Shown piece by piece: positions 1 through 8,881 of a stretch of DNA of 64,000 nucleotides. The DNA comes from Cohnella zeiphila. GTDB taxonomy: Bacteria; Bacillota; Bacilli; Paenibacillales; Paenibacillaceae. The position numbers were made by a program, and so were the translations under genes. The notes under the pieces were generated by a model. The model was given only the letters and a program-made list of their open reading frames with translations. It did not search any database and had not been told where the DNA came from. The stretch covers positions 248,001 through 312,000 of the forward strand of contig NZ_JACJVO010000009.1 in assembly GCF_014212055.1 (NCBI RefSeq). The letters run 5' to 3'. How positions within the stretch are numbered: position 1 is the stretch's first letter; every line of letters starts with the position of its first letter.

Positions 1-972
1 CAGGCCCGGAGCCTTGGCATGATCGACCGCTTCGGAGATCCGGTCTGGTTCGTCCAGCCGTCGGCCGACCGAACGGATGGGAACGAAGCGGAGGGAGGAG
101 CATTTATTCTTCCGTATTTGGAGGGCCAATTTGAACTGTTCCAAAAAGCGTGCATGGATAGTCTGGGCATCTCCGTCGCCGTCACGCTGAGAGATCGGCC
201 TTGCGATTGGAAGGAGCTGTCTTCGATCTATGATAAAATCAGACGGCAACGGCAACGTAAAACCGGCGACGGCGCCCTGATGGTCCGGACGGCGACCCTG
301 GATGAAACGGACGGCGCATGTTCTAACCAGGAGCGTTCGCCGCGGGAAAAGTCGGACGCGCTCGCTGCACACCTGGATGCCGGAAGGCGCGGCGAATTCC
401 TCTTGCTCTTCGACGAGTTGACCGGGTCGGAACGGGAAATCGGCGCATCGTACCTGCTTGAGCTGTACTATACGATTTCGCTTGTCTTGTTGTCTTACAT
501 CAACCGGTGGGAGCTGGGGAATCAGGTGGCCGGCGTCTCGGCCCTTATGCGCCGCGACGAATTCTCTTCGTGGGAAGAAGCGTTCGCGTTCCTTCGCAAG
601 ACTGCGGAAACGCTCTTCGAGATAAGGAGTTCAGGCGAACGAAACCGCGCGGCAGAAGCGATATCGAAGGTTCGTGCTTACATCGAAGAACATCTGGACG
701 AGGATTTGTCGCTGGTCCGTCTTGCCGGCTATATTCATTTCAATCCGTCGTATCTATCGCGCCTCTTTAAACAAGAGAGCGGCGTCAATCTGTCCGACTA
801 TATCGAACACGCCCGAATTGAACAGGCCAAAGAGCTGTTGAGGAACGACGAACTGAAGGTGCTGGAGATCGGGGTTCGGGTCGGTTATGAGGCTTCTCAG
901 TCGTTCACCCGGTTTTTCAAGAAAGCGACCGGCGTAACGCCACAGGAATATCGGGATGCTTCCAGAATGTAG
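1..972 (+). CDS. AraC-type regulator, C-terminal part (5' end outside window)
   Basis: The reading frame is open from base 1, so the gene starts upstream of the window; the first internal ATG (position 19) is not taken as the start. The last 100 or so residues form a typical AraC/XylS double helix-turn-helix: a first HTH containing LAGYIHFNPSYLSRLFKQ and a second ending in the signature VGYEASQSFTRFFKKATG. The visible middle part is a poorly conserved helical region, as in YesN-type response regulators, where an N-terminal receiver domain would be missing here. It probably activates carbohydrate genes upstream. A strong terminator follows directly. The DNA-binding fold is certain; whether a receiver or a cupin domain lies upstream cannot be seen. 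Confidence 0.85.
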   Translation, partial: QARSLGMIDRFGDPVWFVQPSADRTDGNEAEGGAFILPYLEGQFELFQKACMDSLGISVAVTLRDRPCDWKELSSIYDKIRRQRQRKTGDGALMVRTATLDETDGACSNQERSPREKSDALAAHLDAGRRGEFLLLFDELTGSEREIGASYLLELYYTISLVLLSYINRWELGNQVAGVSALMRRDEFSSWEEAFAFLRKTAETLFEIRSSGERNRAAEAISKVRAYIEEHLDEDLSLVRLAGYIHFNPSYLSRLFKQESGVNLSDYIEHARIEQAKELLRNDELKVLEIGVRVGYEASQSFTRFFKKATGVTPQEYRDASRM

Positions 973-976
973 CGAA

Positions 977-1014
977 TCCCGCGGACCCTTATCCAGGTTC
1001 CGCGGGACCTCTTT
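977..1014 (+). terminator. Rho-independent terminator after the AraC-type gene
   Basis: A perfect 9-bp inverted repeat (TCCCGCGGA at 977 and TCCGCGGGA at 999) is followed by CCTCTTTT. It lies 5 bp after the stop codon of the regulator and separates it from the oppositely oriented DUF3231 gene. Confidence 0.8.
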
Positions 1015-1532
1015 TACGCGTTCGCCGGTTCCGGCCTTTTCATTTGAAGGGGCGGCGGTACGAGCCAGCCTTTTTCCTTGTTCATGCGCAGGATTTTGAG
1101 CCCCTGCGCCGTCTTGGCGGCATGGCACTTGGCGAACAGGGCGCCGACGTCTTCGCGGATGGAGGCCCCCATGGCCGCGCTGCAAGCCGTCAAGCCCACG
1201 GAATTGTCCATGGCGAGAGCCGCGGCGATCTCCATATCGCTGAACCGGGCGCCGACCGGAATGTCCGCCAGATTTGCCTTCGGCTTATCCGGAGGCGAAG
1301 GCGACGGAGCGATGTCGTTGGCGAGCAGCAGCTTGTCGAAGTCCTGCTCCTCTTCTTTCGCTTGCTTGATCATATCCTCGATTTGCTTTTTCAAATCCGG
1401 ATCTCCCGCATGGTTGTGAAATGTCTGGTAGCAGGAGATCATTCCTTTGGCCGCCATGGAAAAGCTCCACGCATGAAACACTTCTCCGTAGTGCATAGGC
1501 TCGTCTTTCGGATTGCCGCTCAGAATGCCCAC
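1014..1532 (-). CDS. DUF3231 family protein
   Basis: A 172-residue protein matching the DUF3231 family of Bacillus/Paenibacillus from memory: N-terminal MGILSGNPKDEPMHYGEVF, a helical region, and a C-terminal LRMNKEKGWLVPPPL segment typical of single-domain members. The fold is thought to be ferritin-like/CotF-like and the function is unknown, with association to spore formers. The start is GTG (minus-strand codon at 1532-1530), with GGGAGG about 8 bases upstream. It lies downstream of the spore protein gene at 1607 but after that gene's terminator, so it is probably transcribed separately. Confidence 0.85.
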   Translation of the reverse strand: MGILSGNPKDEPMHYGEVFHAWSFSMAAKGMISCYQTFHNHAGDPDLKKQIEDMIKQAKEEEQDFDKLLLANDIAPSPSPPDKPKANLADIPVGARFSDMEIAAALAMDNSVGLTACSAAMGASIREDVGALFAKCHAAKTAQGLKILRMNKEKGWLVPPPLQMKRPEPANA

Positions 1533-1565
1533 GTTCGTTTCCTCCCTTTCCGTTGTCGGTTTCTC

Positions 1566-1602
1566 AAAAAAAGAGCAGGAGGGTCAGCCTCGCTGCTCTT
1601 TT
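1566..1602 (-). terminator. Terminator of the SASP gene
   Basis: The inverted repeat AAGAGCAG (1571-1578) / CTGCTCTT (1593-1600) is flanked by an A-run on the plus strand, that is, a T-run on the minus strand. It sits right after the SASP stop codon and before the DUF3231 start. Confidence 0.7.
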
Positions 1603-1606
1603 CGGT

Positions 1607-1834
1607 TTATCTCCAGTTGCTTTGGCTGCCTGCCAAGCTTTGCTCGGCGATGAGGATCAGGCGCCGGGTGATGTTACCCCCGATGCGGCCGGTATCCCGC
1701 GTGATCATGTTGCCGTAGTAGCCGTCCTGGGGAATCTGAATGCCGAGCTCTTGAGCGACCTCGAACTTCAGCTGATCCAGGGCTGCGCGGGCTTGTTGGA
1801 CAACGAGTTGATTGGAACTGCGATCGTTTGCCAT
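1607..1834 (-). CDS. Alpha/beta-type small acid-soluble spore protein
   Basis: A 75-residue DNA-binding spore protein that coats and protects DNA in the dormant spore and is degraded at germination. It shows the family signature: LDQLKFEVAQELGI (with the FEVA region cut by the germination protease) and GYYGNMITRDTGRIGG near the C-terminus. The open frame extends upstream to 1972, but the proper start is the ATG at 1834, preceded by GGAGGTG with good spacing; the extra upstream residues are not family-like. It is normally expressed in the forespore under sigma-G. It proves that the host makes spores. Confidence 0.95.
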   Translation of the reverse strand: MANDRSSNQLVVQQARAALDQLKFEVAQELGIQIPQDGYYGNMITRDTGRIGGNITRRLILIAEQSLAGSQSNWR

Positions 1835-1966
1835 TTGAATCACCTCCGTTTGAATCGTATTATGCTTCCCGAAGCTTCCTTTTACGCAAAAATTTATCGA
1901 AAAATCCAATGATCGACCAAAAAAATTTTTTCGCGCGGAGATCTCGGCGCGGCGGGCACCGGTACG

Positions 1967-2019
1967 GTCCAAATATCGTAGAAAAGTTCATGTCCTCCGC
2001 GCCCCGGCGACTCTACAAT
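1967..2019 (+). promoter_or_regulatory. Shared 26-bp operator (copy A) plus -10 box
   Basis: The 26-bp element at 1967-1992 begins GTCCAAATATCGTAGA and ends AGTTCATG. It recurs nearly unchanged at 10707 and 21256. Exactly 21 bp after it lies TACAAT (2014-2019), a good -10 hexamer. There is no good -35, as expected for an activator-dependent promoter. It faces the first GH35 gene. Confidence 0.7.
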
Positions 2020-2077
2020 GGGTGTGCACATTGGGCGGCCGCCGCGATCGGGCCGCGAGGAGGAGAGAAACGAAGCC

Positions 2078-4231
2078 GTGCCCCACGCTATCGAATGGAA
2101 TGCGCAGCATTATGTCATCGACGGGAAACCGGGCTTCCTCGTATCGGGGGAGTTCCATTATTTCCGCGTTCCGCGGCACGATTGGGAAGAACGATTGAGC
2201 CGCTTCCGGGAAGCCGGCGGCAACTGCGTGGCGACCTATATCCCTTGGATCCTGCATGAACCGGCGGAAGGGGACATCCGCTTCGGCGACGCGCCGGAGA
2301 GGGATCTGGAGAGCTTTCTGGCCCTGTGCCGGGACCAGGGCCTCTTCGTGATCGCCCGTCCGGGGCCTTACCAATATTCCGAGATGAAATATTGCGGTCT
2401 GCCGGGCTGGCTCTGCGAGTCCTATCCGGAGCTGCTTGCTCGCGATCTCGGCGGCCGTCCGATGGTCCAGGACTCCGTCTCTTACTTGCACCCGCTTTTC
2501 CTGGCCAAAGCCAAGCGCTGGTACGATGAGGTCTGCCCGATTCTGGCGCGCTGGACGACGAGCCGCGGAGGGCCCGTCGCTTTCGTTCAATTCGACAACG
2601 AGCTGACCGGCATCCACGAATGGTTCGGCGGTTGGGACTATCATCCGAATACGATGGGGTTCGGCCGGGAGGACGGCCGGTATCCCCGTTTTCTCATGCG
2701 CCGGTATCCGGACATTCGGGCGCTCAACGCGGCTTACGGAACGGATTATGCCCGGTTCGCGGACGTGCGTCCGGCGGATCCGTCTTCCCCGCGAAACGTA
2801 TGCGACCGGCGCCGGATCAAGGACTATCAGGATTTCTACTTCGGGACGGTCGCCGAATATGCCCGGACGCTCGCGAGCTGGATGCGCGACGCGGGCATCG
2901 ACTGCGATCTCGTCCACAATTCCGCGAACCCCGGCTCCAACGCTTACCATGCCGAGACCGTCGCAGCGTTGGGGAATCGTTTTTTGCTCGGCTCCGATCA
3001 TTACTACAACCTCGACTTGGACTGGAACGCGAACAACCCGACGCCCAAATACGCGCTGAACGCGCTGCTCTCGCTCGAAAGCTTGCGGCACATGGGGTTT
3101 CCGCCCACCGTGTTCGAACTGCCCGGCGGCAGCGCCGCGGATTGGCCGCCCATTACGGCATCGGATTTGAAGTGCTGCTATAGGACGAACTTGGCGTTCG
3201 GCATGAAGGGACTGAACTATTACGTCTTCACCGGCGGGTATAACCCGGACGGCATCGGCGGAGACGGCGAGATCTACGATTATCAAGCGTCCATCGCGCC
3301 GGACAACGCGGTACGGCCCCATTACGCCGTGCTGAAGGAGTTTGGCTTGTTCCTGCAAGAGAACGAATGGCTGGCGAAGGCGGAGCGGATCGGCGACTTC
3401 CGCCTGGGACTCGACCGCGAGCTGCCGAGAAGCAAATATTATGCCGCCGGCGATTCCGGCTTCGGCAGCGCCGACGCCTGGACGTTCCTGCACAAAGGGC
3501 TTGCGATCACCTCGCTGTGCGCTTCCTATTCGCCGGGGACGGCCGATCTGTCGAGCGACGGACTTCTCCGGCTGACGGATCAGCCTCTTTTCGTCGCCTC
3601 TTCGGACAACATGGCGGCATCCGTTCAGCGGCGGCTCGTTCGGTTCGTCGAGCAGGGAGGGCGCTTGCTGCTCGCCCCGGTCCTTCCGGTCATGGATGAA
3701 CATTATCAGCCGTGCCGGATTCTCGCGGATTTCCTGGAGGGGGCCTCGATCGAACGCTTGACGGATGCGTATCCGGACGTTCGCGTCGGACCGGCAGGGC
3801 GCGTTCATGTGAACGGAGGATTGTGGGCCGCCTCGAAGATGCCGTCCGGCGCCGCGGCGATCGCGCGGGAAGAGACGAGCGGGCGTACGGTCGCGTGGAA
3901 AAAAACATACGAAGGCGGAGGCTGCGTGCTATGGCTCGGGCTGCAATGGAAGTTCGCCAAGCTCGCCCAGCTTCGCATGCTGGAGCATGTGCTGCAGGAG
4001 CTCGGCTGCCCGCCGCCCGCGGTGCGGTGCGATAATCCGAACGTCTGGACTTCGCTGCGGAGCGACGGCGATCGCGCGATGCTGTTCGCGATGAACCTGT
4101 TCTCGTCTCCCCTGGAAGCGGGATTGCGGGTCCGCGGGTCGGACGGCGCTTACGTCGATCTGGGAAGGCATGCGCTGGGCCCGATGGAAGTGAAGACGAT
4201 TCCGATTCGAGAAAGGGGGCTTTCTAGATGA
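2078..4231 (+). CDS. GH35 beta-galactosidase (divergent)
   Basis: A GH35 TIM-barrel glycosidase of about 717 residues without a signal peptide, so probably a cytoplasmic enzyme removing terminal galactose from imported oligosaccharides. Visible motifs: SGEFHYFRVPRHDW near the N-terminus, ARPGPYQYSE, the acid/base region FVQFDNELTG (E175) and the nucleophile region VFELPGGSAADW (E347). The usual GH35 sequence is ENEYG with a TEFW nucleophile, so the active site is divergent. The start is set at GTG 2078, with GAGGAGGAG upstream; the ATG at 2018 lies inside the predicted -10 box and would not be transcribed. The gene overlaps the next GH35 gene by 4 bases (ATGA), indicating translational coupling. 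Confidence 0.85.
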   Translation: MPHAIEWNAQHYVIDGKPGFLVSGEFHYFRVPRHDWEERLSRFREAGGNCVATYIPWILHEPAEGDIRFGDAPERDLESFLALCRDQGLFVIARPGPYQYSEMKYCGLPGWLCESYPELLARDLGGRPMVQDSVSYLHPLFLAKAKRWYDEVCPILARWTTSRGGPVAFVQFDNELTGIHEWFGGWDYHPNTMGFGREDGRYPRFLMRRYPDIRALNAAYGTDYARFADVRPADPSSPRNVCDRRRIKDYQDFYFGTVAEYARTLASWMRDAGIDCDLVHNSANPGSNAYHAETVAALGNRFLLGSDHYYNLDLDWNANNPTPKYALNALLSLESLRHMGFPPTVFELPGGSAADWPPITASDLKCCYRTNLAFGMKGLNYYVFTGGYNPDGIGGDGEIYDYQASIAPDNAVRPHYAVLKEFGLFLQENEWLAKAERIGDFRLGLDRELPRSKYYAAGDSGFGSADAWTFLHKGLAITSLCASYSPGTADLSSDGLLRLTDQPLFVASSDNMAASVQRRLVRFVEQGGRLLLAPVLPVMDEHYQPCRILADFLEGASIERLTDAYPDVRVGPAGRVHVNGGLWAASKMPSGAAAIAREETSGRTVAWKKTYEGGGCVLWLGLQWKFAKLAQLRMLEHVLQELGCPPPAVRCDNPNVWTSLRSDGDRAMLFAMNLFSSPLEAGLRVRGSDGAYVDLGRHALGPMEVKTIPIRERGLSR

Positions 4232-7113
4232 ACGTGACATACGACTCCAAGTCCTTTCTGGCGGCCGGCCGGCGCATCTGGCTGACGGCGGGCGAGATTC
4301 ACTATTTCCGGCATCCTCGGGCAGAGTGGCGGCCGGCGCTGCTGCGGGCCAAACGCGCCGGCCTGAATGCCGTCGCGACTTACGTGCCGTGGAATTTCCA
4401 CGAGACGACGGAAGGCGATGCGGATTTCGCGGGGGACAAGGATTTGGCCCGCTATATCGATTTGATCGGGGAGCTGGGCCTGTACGCGATGCTTCGTCCC
4501 GGCCCGTACATCTGCAGCGAATGGGACGGGGGCGGCATCCCCGCCTGGCTCTGCGCCAAGCCCGTCCTCAGATTCCGCGAGGACGACCCGGTCTATATGG
4601 CCGCGCTCGAGAGCTGGTTCGACCGGCTGCTGCCGATCATCGCCGAGCGCCAGATCACGCGGGGCGGACCGGTGCTGACGGTGCAGAACGAGAACGAGTA
4701 TCCCGGCGGCTGGGACGATTCCATGCGCCGCTATATTCGGAGGATCGGCGGGATGTTTCGCAAGCACGGCATCGAGGTGCCGATTCTCGCCTGCAACGTC
4801 CACGGCGATTCGGAGACGACGGTGCGGATCAACGATTCGGTCGACGAGAAGGACCAGATCCTCGAGCCGGGCACGATTCTGACGTACAACCATCACGTCG
4901 TCGTCGATCCGGTGTACGACCTGAAGCGCAAGCAGCCCGACGCTCCGGTCGTCGTGACGGAATTTTGGAGCGGCGCGCCGGTGCACTGGGGAGACCGGGT
5001 GTCCGACTGGCCGGACCGGCGGTCTCTGGCGCGCGCCGCATACGAGTACGCGTCGGCGGGCGCTCAGGTCTGCTACTACATGTTCGACGGCGGAACGAAC
5101 TTCGGATTCGGGGGCGGCTGCAACATCGCGACCTCCTACGCTTCCGGCTATCCGGTCGGCGAAGGCGGCTTGCTGACCGATAAGTATTACGCGATCCGGC
5201 CGGCCAATCTGTTCGCCGGGCAATTCGCCGATTTTCTCGCGGACAGCGAAAGCTGCGAAGACCGGGAAGGCATCGGGGTTCCGGACGGCGTGCGGCTCGT
5301 CGTGCGCCGCGGCCGCGACGGCGCGATGGCGTTCGTGTCCGCGCATGACGGCCGAAAGGAGATTGCCGTCGAGCTGCCCGGGGCCGGAGCCGGGACCGTT
5401 CTGACGGTTCATCTGGGCGAAGCGCAGGCGGCCGTTCTGCCCGTCGGACTGAAGCTGTTCGGCGGGACGGCGACGGTCGATTACGGCAACTTGACGCTGC
5501 TGGCCCGGGACGAATCCCGCCGGGCGCTTCTCCTGTACGGCCCGGCGGGCACGGAAGGCGTCGTCAGCGTGAACGGAGAGGTCGTGCGGATTCCGGTCGG
5601 CAGGCGGAAAGTCGAAGCGCGGGAAGCGGGGGGCATCACCCTTGTCGCAGCGGACGAAGAGATGGCCGGACGATGCTGGATCCTGGAGGACGGCTCCGTC
5701 GCGTTCGGGCCCGATTACGCGGGGGAACGGAACCGGGACGGCGCCTGGGAGCTGTTGGCCGGCGAAGGCACGCCAAGCTCCGTATATTTGGACGCCGGCG
5801 GCAAGCCGGCCTCGCTCCCGCTCCGCTACGTCCCCGAAACGATCGAGCCTCCCGCTCTGAACGGCTGGAGATCGGCTGCCAGCCCGCTTCTCGCCGCCGG
5901 AGCGGCGGCGGGCTGGCAGCCGCTTCCGGAGCCTTGCTCCCACGAGGAATTGGGCGTTACGCAGGGCTACGTCTGGTACGCGGCGGAATGGGAAAGCGCC
6001 GAAGAAGGCGTCGAGACGCTGCTCGTCAGCCATGCGCCGAACCGCGTGTCGGTCTTCGCGAACGGAAGCTACTGCGGCACGCATGCCGATCGGCGCAGCG
6101 TCCGGATGAGGGACGATTACGGCCATCCGGCGGACTGGGCGTTCGAGGAGCTGACCGTTCCCGTCGCGAAGGGCCGCAACAAGTTCGTCTTCCTGTCCGA
6201 CGATCCGGGCCACAACTACGACGTTCCGGTCCCGGTCGGCCTTCGCGGCCCCGTCTATGTCGGCTCGCGCCGGGTTCCGGTCGGCTCGTTTCGCGAAGTC
6301 GCGCCGCAGCGGGTGTCGGAGGAAGCGTTCCGCTTCCTGTACAGCCGCTTCTATCGCGAGCCTGCGCCGCTGCCGGCCGTCGAGTTCGAGCTGGACGCGG
6401 GCGCCGGCCGGCTGGCGTTCCTCTCGATCCACGGCGTGCACGCATGGGTGACCGTCGACGGCGAGGACGTGCTGCCGCTCTCCTATCCGGAATCGCCGTG
6501 GACGATGTTCGCCCAGATCAAGCGCTGGCTGACCTGGAGACTGCCGGACCGGGCGTCCGGCCGAAAATGCACGGTGCGCATCCAATACGCCGAGACGGTG
6601 GCGGACGCGGTGCGGGAGAATTTGACGGTCTATACGGTTCCCCGTTCCGGGGAACTGACGAACTGGCGCTGGAAGCGGTGGCGGGAGACCGGGGATATCG
6701 CCGTCTCCTCGCTTGAGGTGAAGAACCGGGAGGCGGAGAAGGCAGGAGCCGTCGTGCTGCTGCCGGTGGGAAGCCGCGTGCTGCGCAAGGGCAAGGCGCT
6801 GACGCCTGCTTATTTCGAAGCCGGCTTTCCCATGCCGGGCGGAGAACGGCCGGTTTTCCTGGACGTCGGGGAGATGTTCAAAGGGCAAATCTATCTGAAC
6901 GGCCGCAACGTCGGGCGCTTCTGGCGCTTCGGGGGCACGCAGCGGCGGTACTGCTTGCCGCGGTCGTGGATGCAAGAGAGCAACCGGCTGGTGCTGTTCG
7001 AGGAGCTGGGGCTGGCGCCGCAAGGCGTCTCGCTCGTCTTCGGAGAAGCCGGGCGGTGGACCGCGAACCGCTGGAGCCCGGCAAGCGGCGCCATGCCTTC
7101 GGATAAGCGCTGA
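4228..7113 (+). CDS. GH35 beta-galactosidase
   Basis: A 961-residue GH35 enzyme without a signal peptide. The N-terminal barrel has TAGEIHYFRHPRAEW, YVPWNFHE and LRPGPYICSEW. The acid/base is E157 in VQNENEYPGG and the nucleophile is E245 in VTEFWSGAPVHWGDR, both close to consensus. The C-terminal half contains beta-sandwich domains, with jelly-roll-like segments around residues 600-700 and 880-950 (YLNGRNVGRFWRFGG), which is the usual GH35 architecture. It presumably hydrolyses beta-galactosides in the cytoplasm, complementing the more divergent GH35 just upstream; the two are translationally coupled at 4228-4231. It is followed by 130 bases and then the two-component system. Confidence 0.92.
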   Translation: MNVTYDSKSFLAAGRRIWLTAGEIHYFRHPRAEWRPALLRAKRAGLNAVATYVPWNFHETTEGDADFAGDKDLARYIDLIGELGLYAMLRPGPYICSEWDGGGIPAWLCAKPVLRFREDDPVYMAALESWFDRLLPIIAERQITRGGPVLTVQNENEYPGGWDDSMRRYIRRIGGMFRKHGIEVPILACNVHGDSETTVRINDSVDEKDQILEPGTILTYNHHVVVDPVYDLKRKQPDAPVVVTEFWSGAPVHWGDRVSDWPDRRSLARAAYEYASAGAQVCYYMFDGGTNFGFGGGCNIATSYASGYPVGEGGLLTDKYYAIRPANLFAGQFADFLADSESCEDREGIGVPDGVRLVVRRGRDGAMAFVSAHDGRKEIAVELPGAGAGTVLTVHLGEAQAAVLPVGLKLFGGTATVDYGNLTLLARDESRRALLLYGPAGTEGVVSVNGEVVRIPVGRRKVEAREAGGITLVAADEEMAGRCWILEDGSVAFGPDYAGERNRDGAWELLAGEGTPSSVYLDAGGKPASLPLRYVPETIEPPALNGWRSAASPLLAAGAAAGWQPLPEPCSHEELGVTQGYVWYAAEWESAEEGVETLLVSHAPNRVSVFANGSYCGTHADRRSVRMRDDYGHPADWAFEELTVPVAKGRNKFVFLSDDPGHNYDVPVPVGLRGPVYVGSRRVPVGSFREVAPQRVSEEAFRFLYSRFYREPAPLPAVEFELDAGAGRLAFLSIHGVHAWVTVDGEDVLPLSYPESPWTMFAQIKRWLTWRLPDRASGRKCTVRIQYAETVADAVRENLTVYTVPRSGELTNWRWKRWRETGDIAVSSLEVKNREAEKAGAVVLLPVGSRVLRKGKALTPAYFEAGFPMPGGERPVFLDVGEMFKGQIYLNGRNVGRFWRFGGTQRRYCLPRSWMQESNRLVLFEELGLAPQGVSLVFGEAGRWTANRWSPASGAMPSDKR

Positions 7114-7243
7114 TCGATTCCAAGCATTGCGGCTTTCCGGGATTGTCGTCTCGATGCAGGAGGCGGACGGGCGCGCATCGAATAGGGTTCAGAGACGGAG
7201 AACAGGAGCGTCGGAAGTCGAACGAACGGGACGAGGTGAGCCG

Positions 7244-8881
7244 ATGTTGAACGTCATGATCGTCGAAGATGAGATGCTCGTCAGGCTCGGGTTCAAAAAC
7301 ACCGTACCTTGGGAGAAATACGGCATGTCGGTGTGCGCCGACGCGGCGAACGGCCGGGAAGCCTGGGAGCTGTACAACGGCGGGCTTCGCCCCGACATCA
7401 TCGTGACGGACCTGCTCATGCCGGAGATGGACGGCCTCGAGCTGATCCGGCGCATTCGCGGCGTCGACAGCCGGACGCGGATCGTCATCCTGTCCTGCAT
7501 GGAAGATTTCCATCTCGTCCGTCAGGCGATGAATATGGGCGTGTCCAACTACATGCTGAAGCTGACGATGACCGCGGAGGAGATCGCGTCCGTGCTGACC
7601 CAAGTCAAGGACGAGCTCGGCGTGAGGGAGTCGATCGAGGCGAACAAAGGGATTATCCGCAATCCGGATTACTTGAAAGAGAACGTGCTCAAAAACTATG
7701 TTTTCTACCAGCTGTACTCCGAAGAAGAATTCACGCGCCACATCGCCAAGCTGAAGCTGCGCCTGCATCCCGAGCGGCTCGTCGTCTGCCGGATGGAGAT
7801 CGACCGGTTCGAGCAGGTCCGCGAGAAGTTTCGCGACGAGAAGGGCGAGCTCATCCGCGCGACCATCCTGAACGTGCTGAACGAGCAGCTCGACCAGTCG
7901 CAGCGGGGCGAGGCGATCTCCGACGGGGACCGCTGCTATCTGCTGCTGTTCAGCTTTCCGGACGTGGTCAGCGAGGCGAAGATCCACGAGGAGCTCGTCT
8001 GGCTGCTGCAGCAGATCCAGAAGGTGATGAAGCGGTTTTTCAACGTGTCGGTGACGATAGGCGTCAGCGGCATCCGCAACGAATACGTCTCCATGAAGGC
8101 GCTTTATCGCGAGAGTCTGGAAGCGGCGAAGCGCAAGTTTTTCCACGGAACCGGGCACATCCTGTTCCAGCTTCAGCCGGAGCGGGAAGCGACGGAAGGG
8201 GCGGGGCGCAAGCTGGACGAACTGCTCGGCGGCGGGGCGGACGAAACGGACCGGATGCGCCGGGACCTGAAGGAGATCGCGGACAAGTTCGTCTCCTCGG
8301 GTCAGCTGCGCTCGGAAGCGGACGTGCGGAAGCTGTTCGTCCGGCTGCTGCACGCCCCTGCCGGGCGGGAGGACGTCGGTGCGCAGGAGGCGGCCATGCT
8401 GATCGCCGAATACGGAGAAGCGATCCGGAAAGGCGAGACGCTGGACGAGATCTGCGAGACGTTCGGACGCTACCTGACGGAGCTGGCGGACATGCGCGGC
8501 AGCCGCAAACGGTTGAGCAAGGAGATCGCGCAAGCCGTTCAATACGTGCAGGAGCACCACCATACGAACATTTCCCTCCCTCAGCTGGCCGAATGGCTGC
8601 AGCTGTCCCCCAATTATTTGAGCGGCCTTTTCAAGAAGGAGCTGAACGTCAACTTTACGGATTACGTAAACCGGGTACGGCTGGAAAAGGCGAAGGAACT
8701 GCTGCTCTCGACGAACCTGAAATCGTACGAAATCGCCGAACGAACCGGATTTGCCGACGACAGCTACTTCAGCCGGATGTTCCTGAAGCATGTGGGCGTC
8801 CGTCCGAACGGCTTCCGCCGGTTGTGGGTACACGACCGGATCGCCGGCGGTGCGGGAGCGGGTGACGGTCATGACCGCTAA
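7244..8881 (+). CDS. YesN-type response regulator with AraC output domain
   Basis: A 545-residue response regulator. The receiver domain (residues 1-125) has the acidic pair in VEDE, phospho-acceptor D56 in VTDLLMPEMDG and the switch lysine in YMLKLT. A variable linker follows, then an AraC double HTH at the C-terminus (YVQEHHHTNISLPQLAEWL to TGFADDSYFSRMF). The start is ATG 7244, preceded by GAGGTGAG; the longer open frame from 7127 has no family-like sequence. It overlaps the kinase gene by 11 bases and so forms a pair with it. It is the best candidate for binding the 26-bp operators at 1967, 10707 and 21256, because two of these flank this cluster. That assignment is inference. Confidence 0.93.
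   Translation: MLNVMIVEDEMLVRLGFKNTVPWEKYGMSVCADAANGREAWELYNGGLRPDIIVTDLLMPEMDGLELIRRIRGVDSRTRIVILSCMEDFHLVRQAMNMGVSNYMLKLTMTAEEIASVLTQVKDELGVRESIEANKGIIRNPDYLKENVLKNYVFYQLYSEEEFTRHIAKLKLRLHPERLVVCRMEIDRFEQVREKFRDEKGELIRATILNVLNEQLDQSQRGEAISDGDRCYLLLFSFPDVVSEAKIHEELVWLLQQIQKVMKRFFNVSVTIGVSGIRNEYVSMKALYRESLEAAKRKFFHGTGHILFQLQPEREATEGAGRKLDELLGGGADETDRMRRDLKEIADKFVSSGQLRSEADVRKLFVRLLHAPAGREDVGAQEAAMLIAEYGEAIRKGETLDEICETFGRYLTELADMRGSRKRLSKEIAQAVQYVQEHHHTNISLPQLAEWLQLSPNYLSGLFKKELNVNFTDYVNRVRLEKAKELLLSTNLKSYEIAERTGFADDSYFSRMFLKHVGVRPNGFRRLWVHDRIAGGAGAGDGHDR

Noticed and set aside
4150..7023. 957-residue open frame on the minus strand opposite the GH35 gene
   Set aside because: High GC keeps antisense frames open. 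The translation is rich in Arg, Pro, His and Val with no recognisable domain, and the opposite strand has a clear GH35 enzyme. The same holds for the long minus-strand frames at 1988-3808, 8769-10712, 12931-14700, 14724-17780, 17919-20732, 27089-29461, 32696-35161 and 61870-63927.
7114..7243. Separate promoter for the two-component system at 7244
   Set aside because: No convincing -35/-10 pair or copy of the 26-bp element was found in these 130 bases; read-through from the GH35 operon is simpler.
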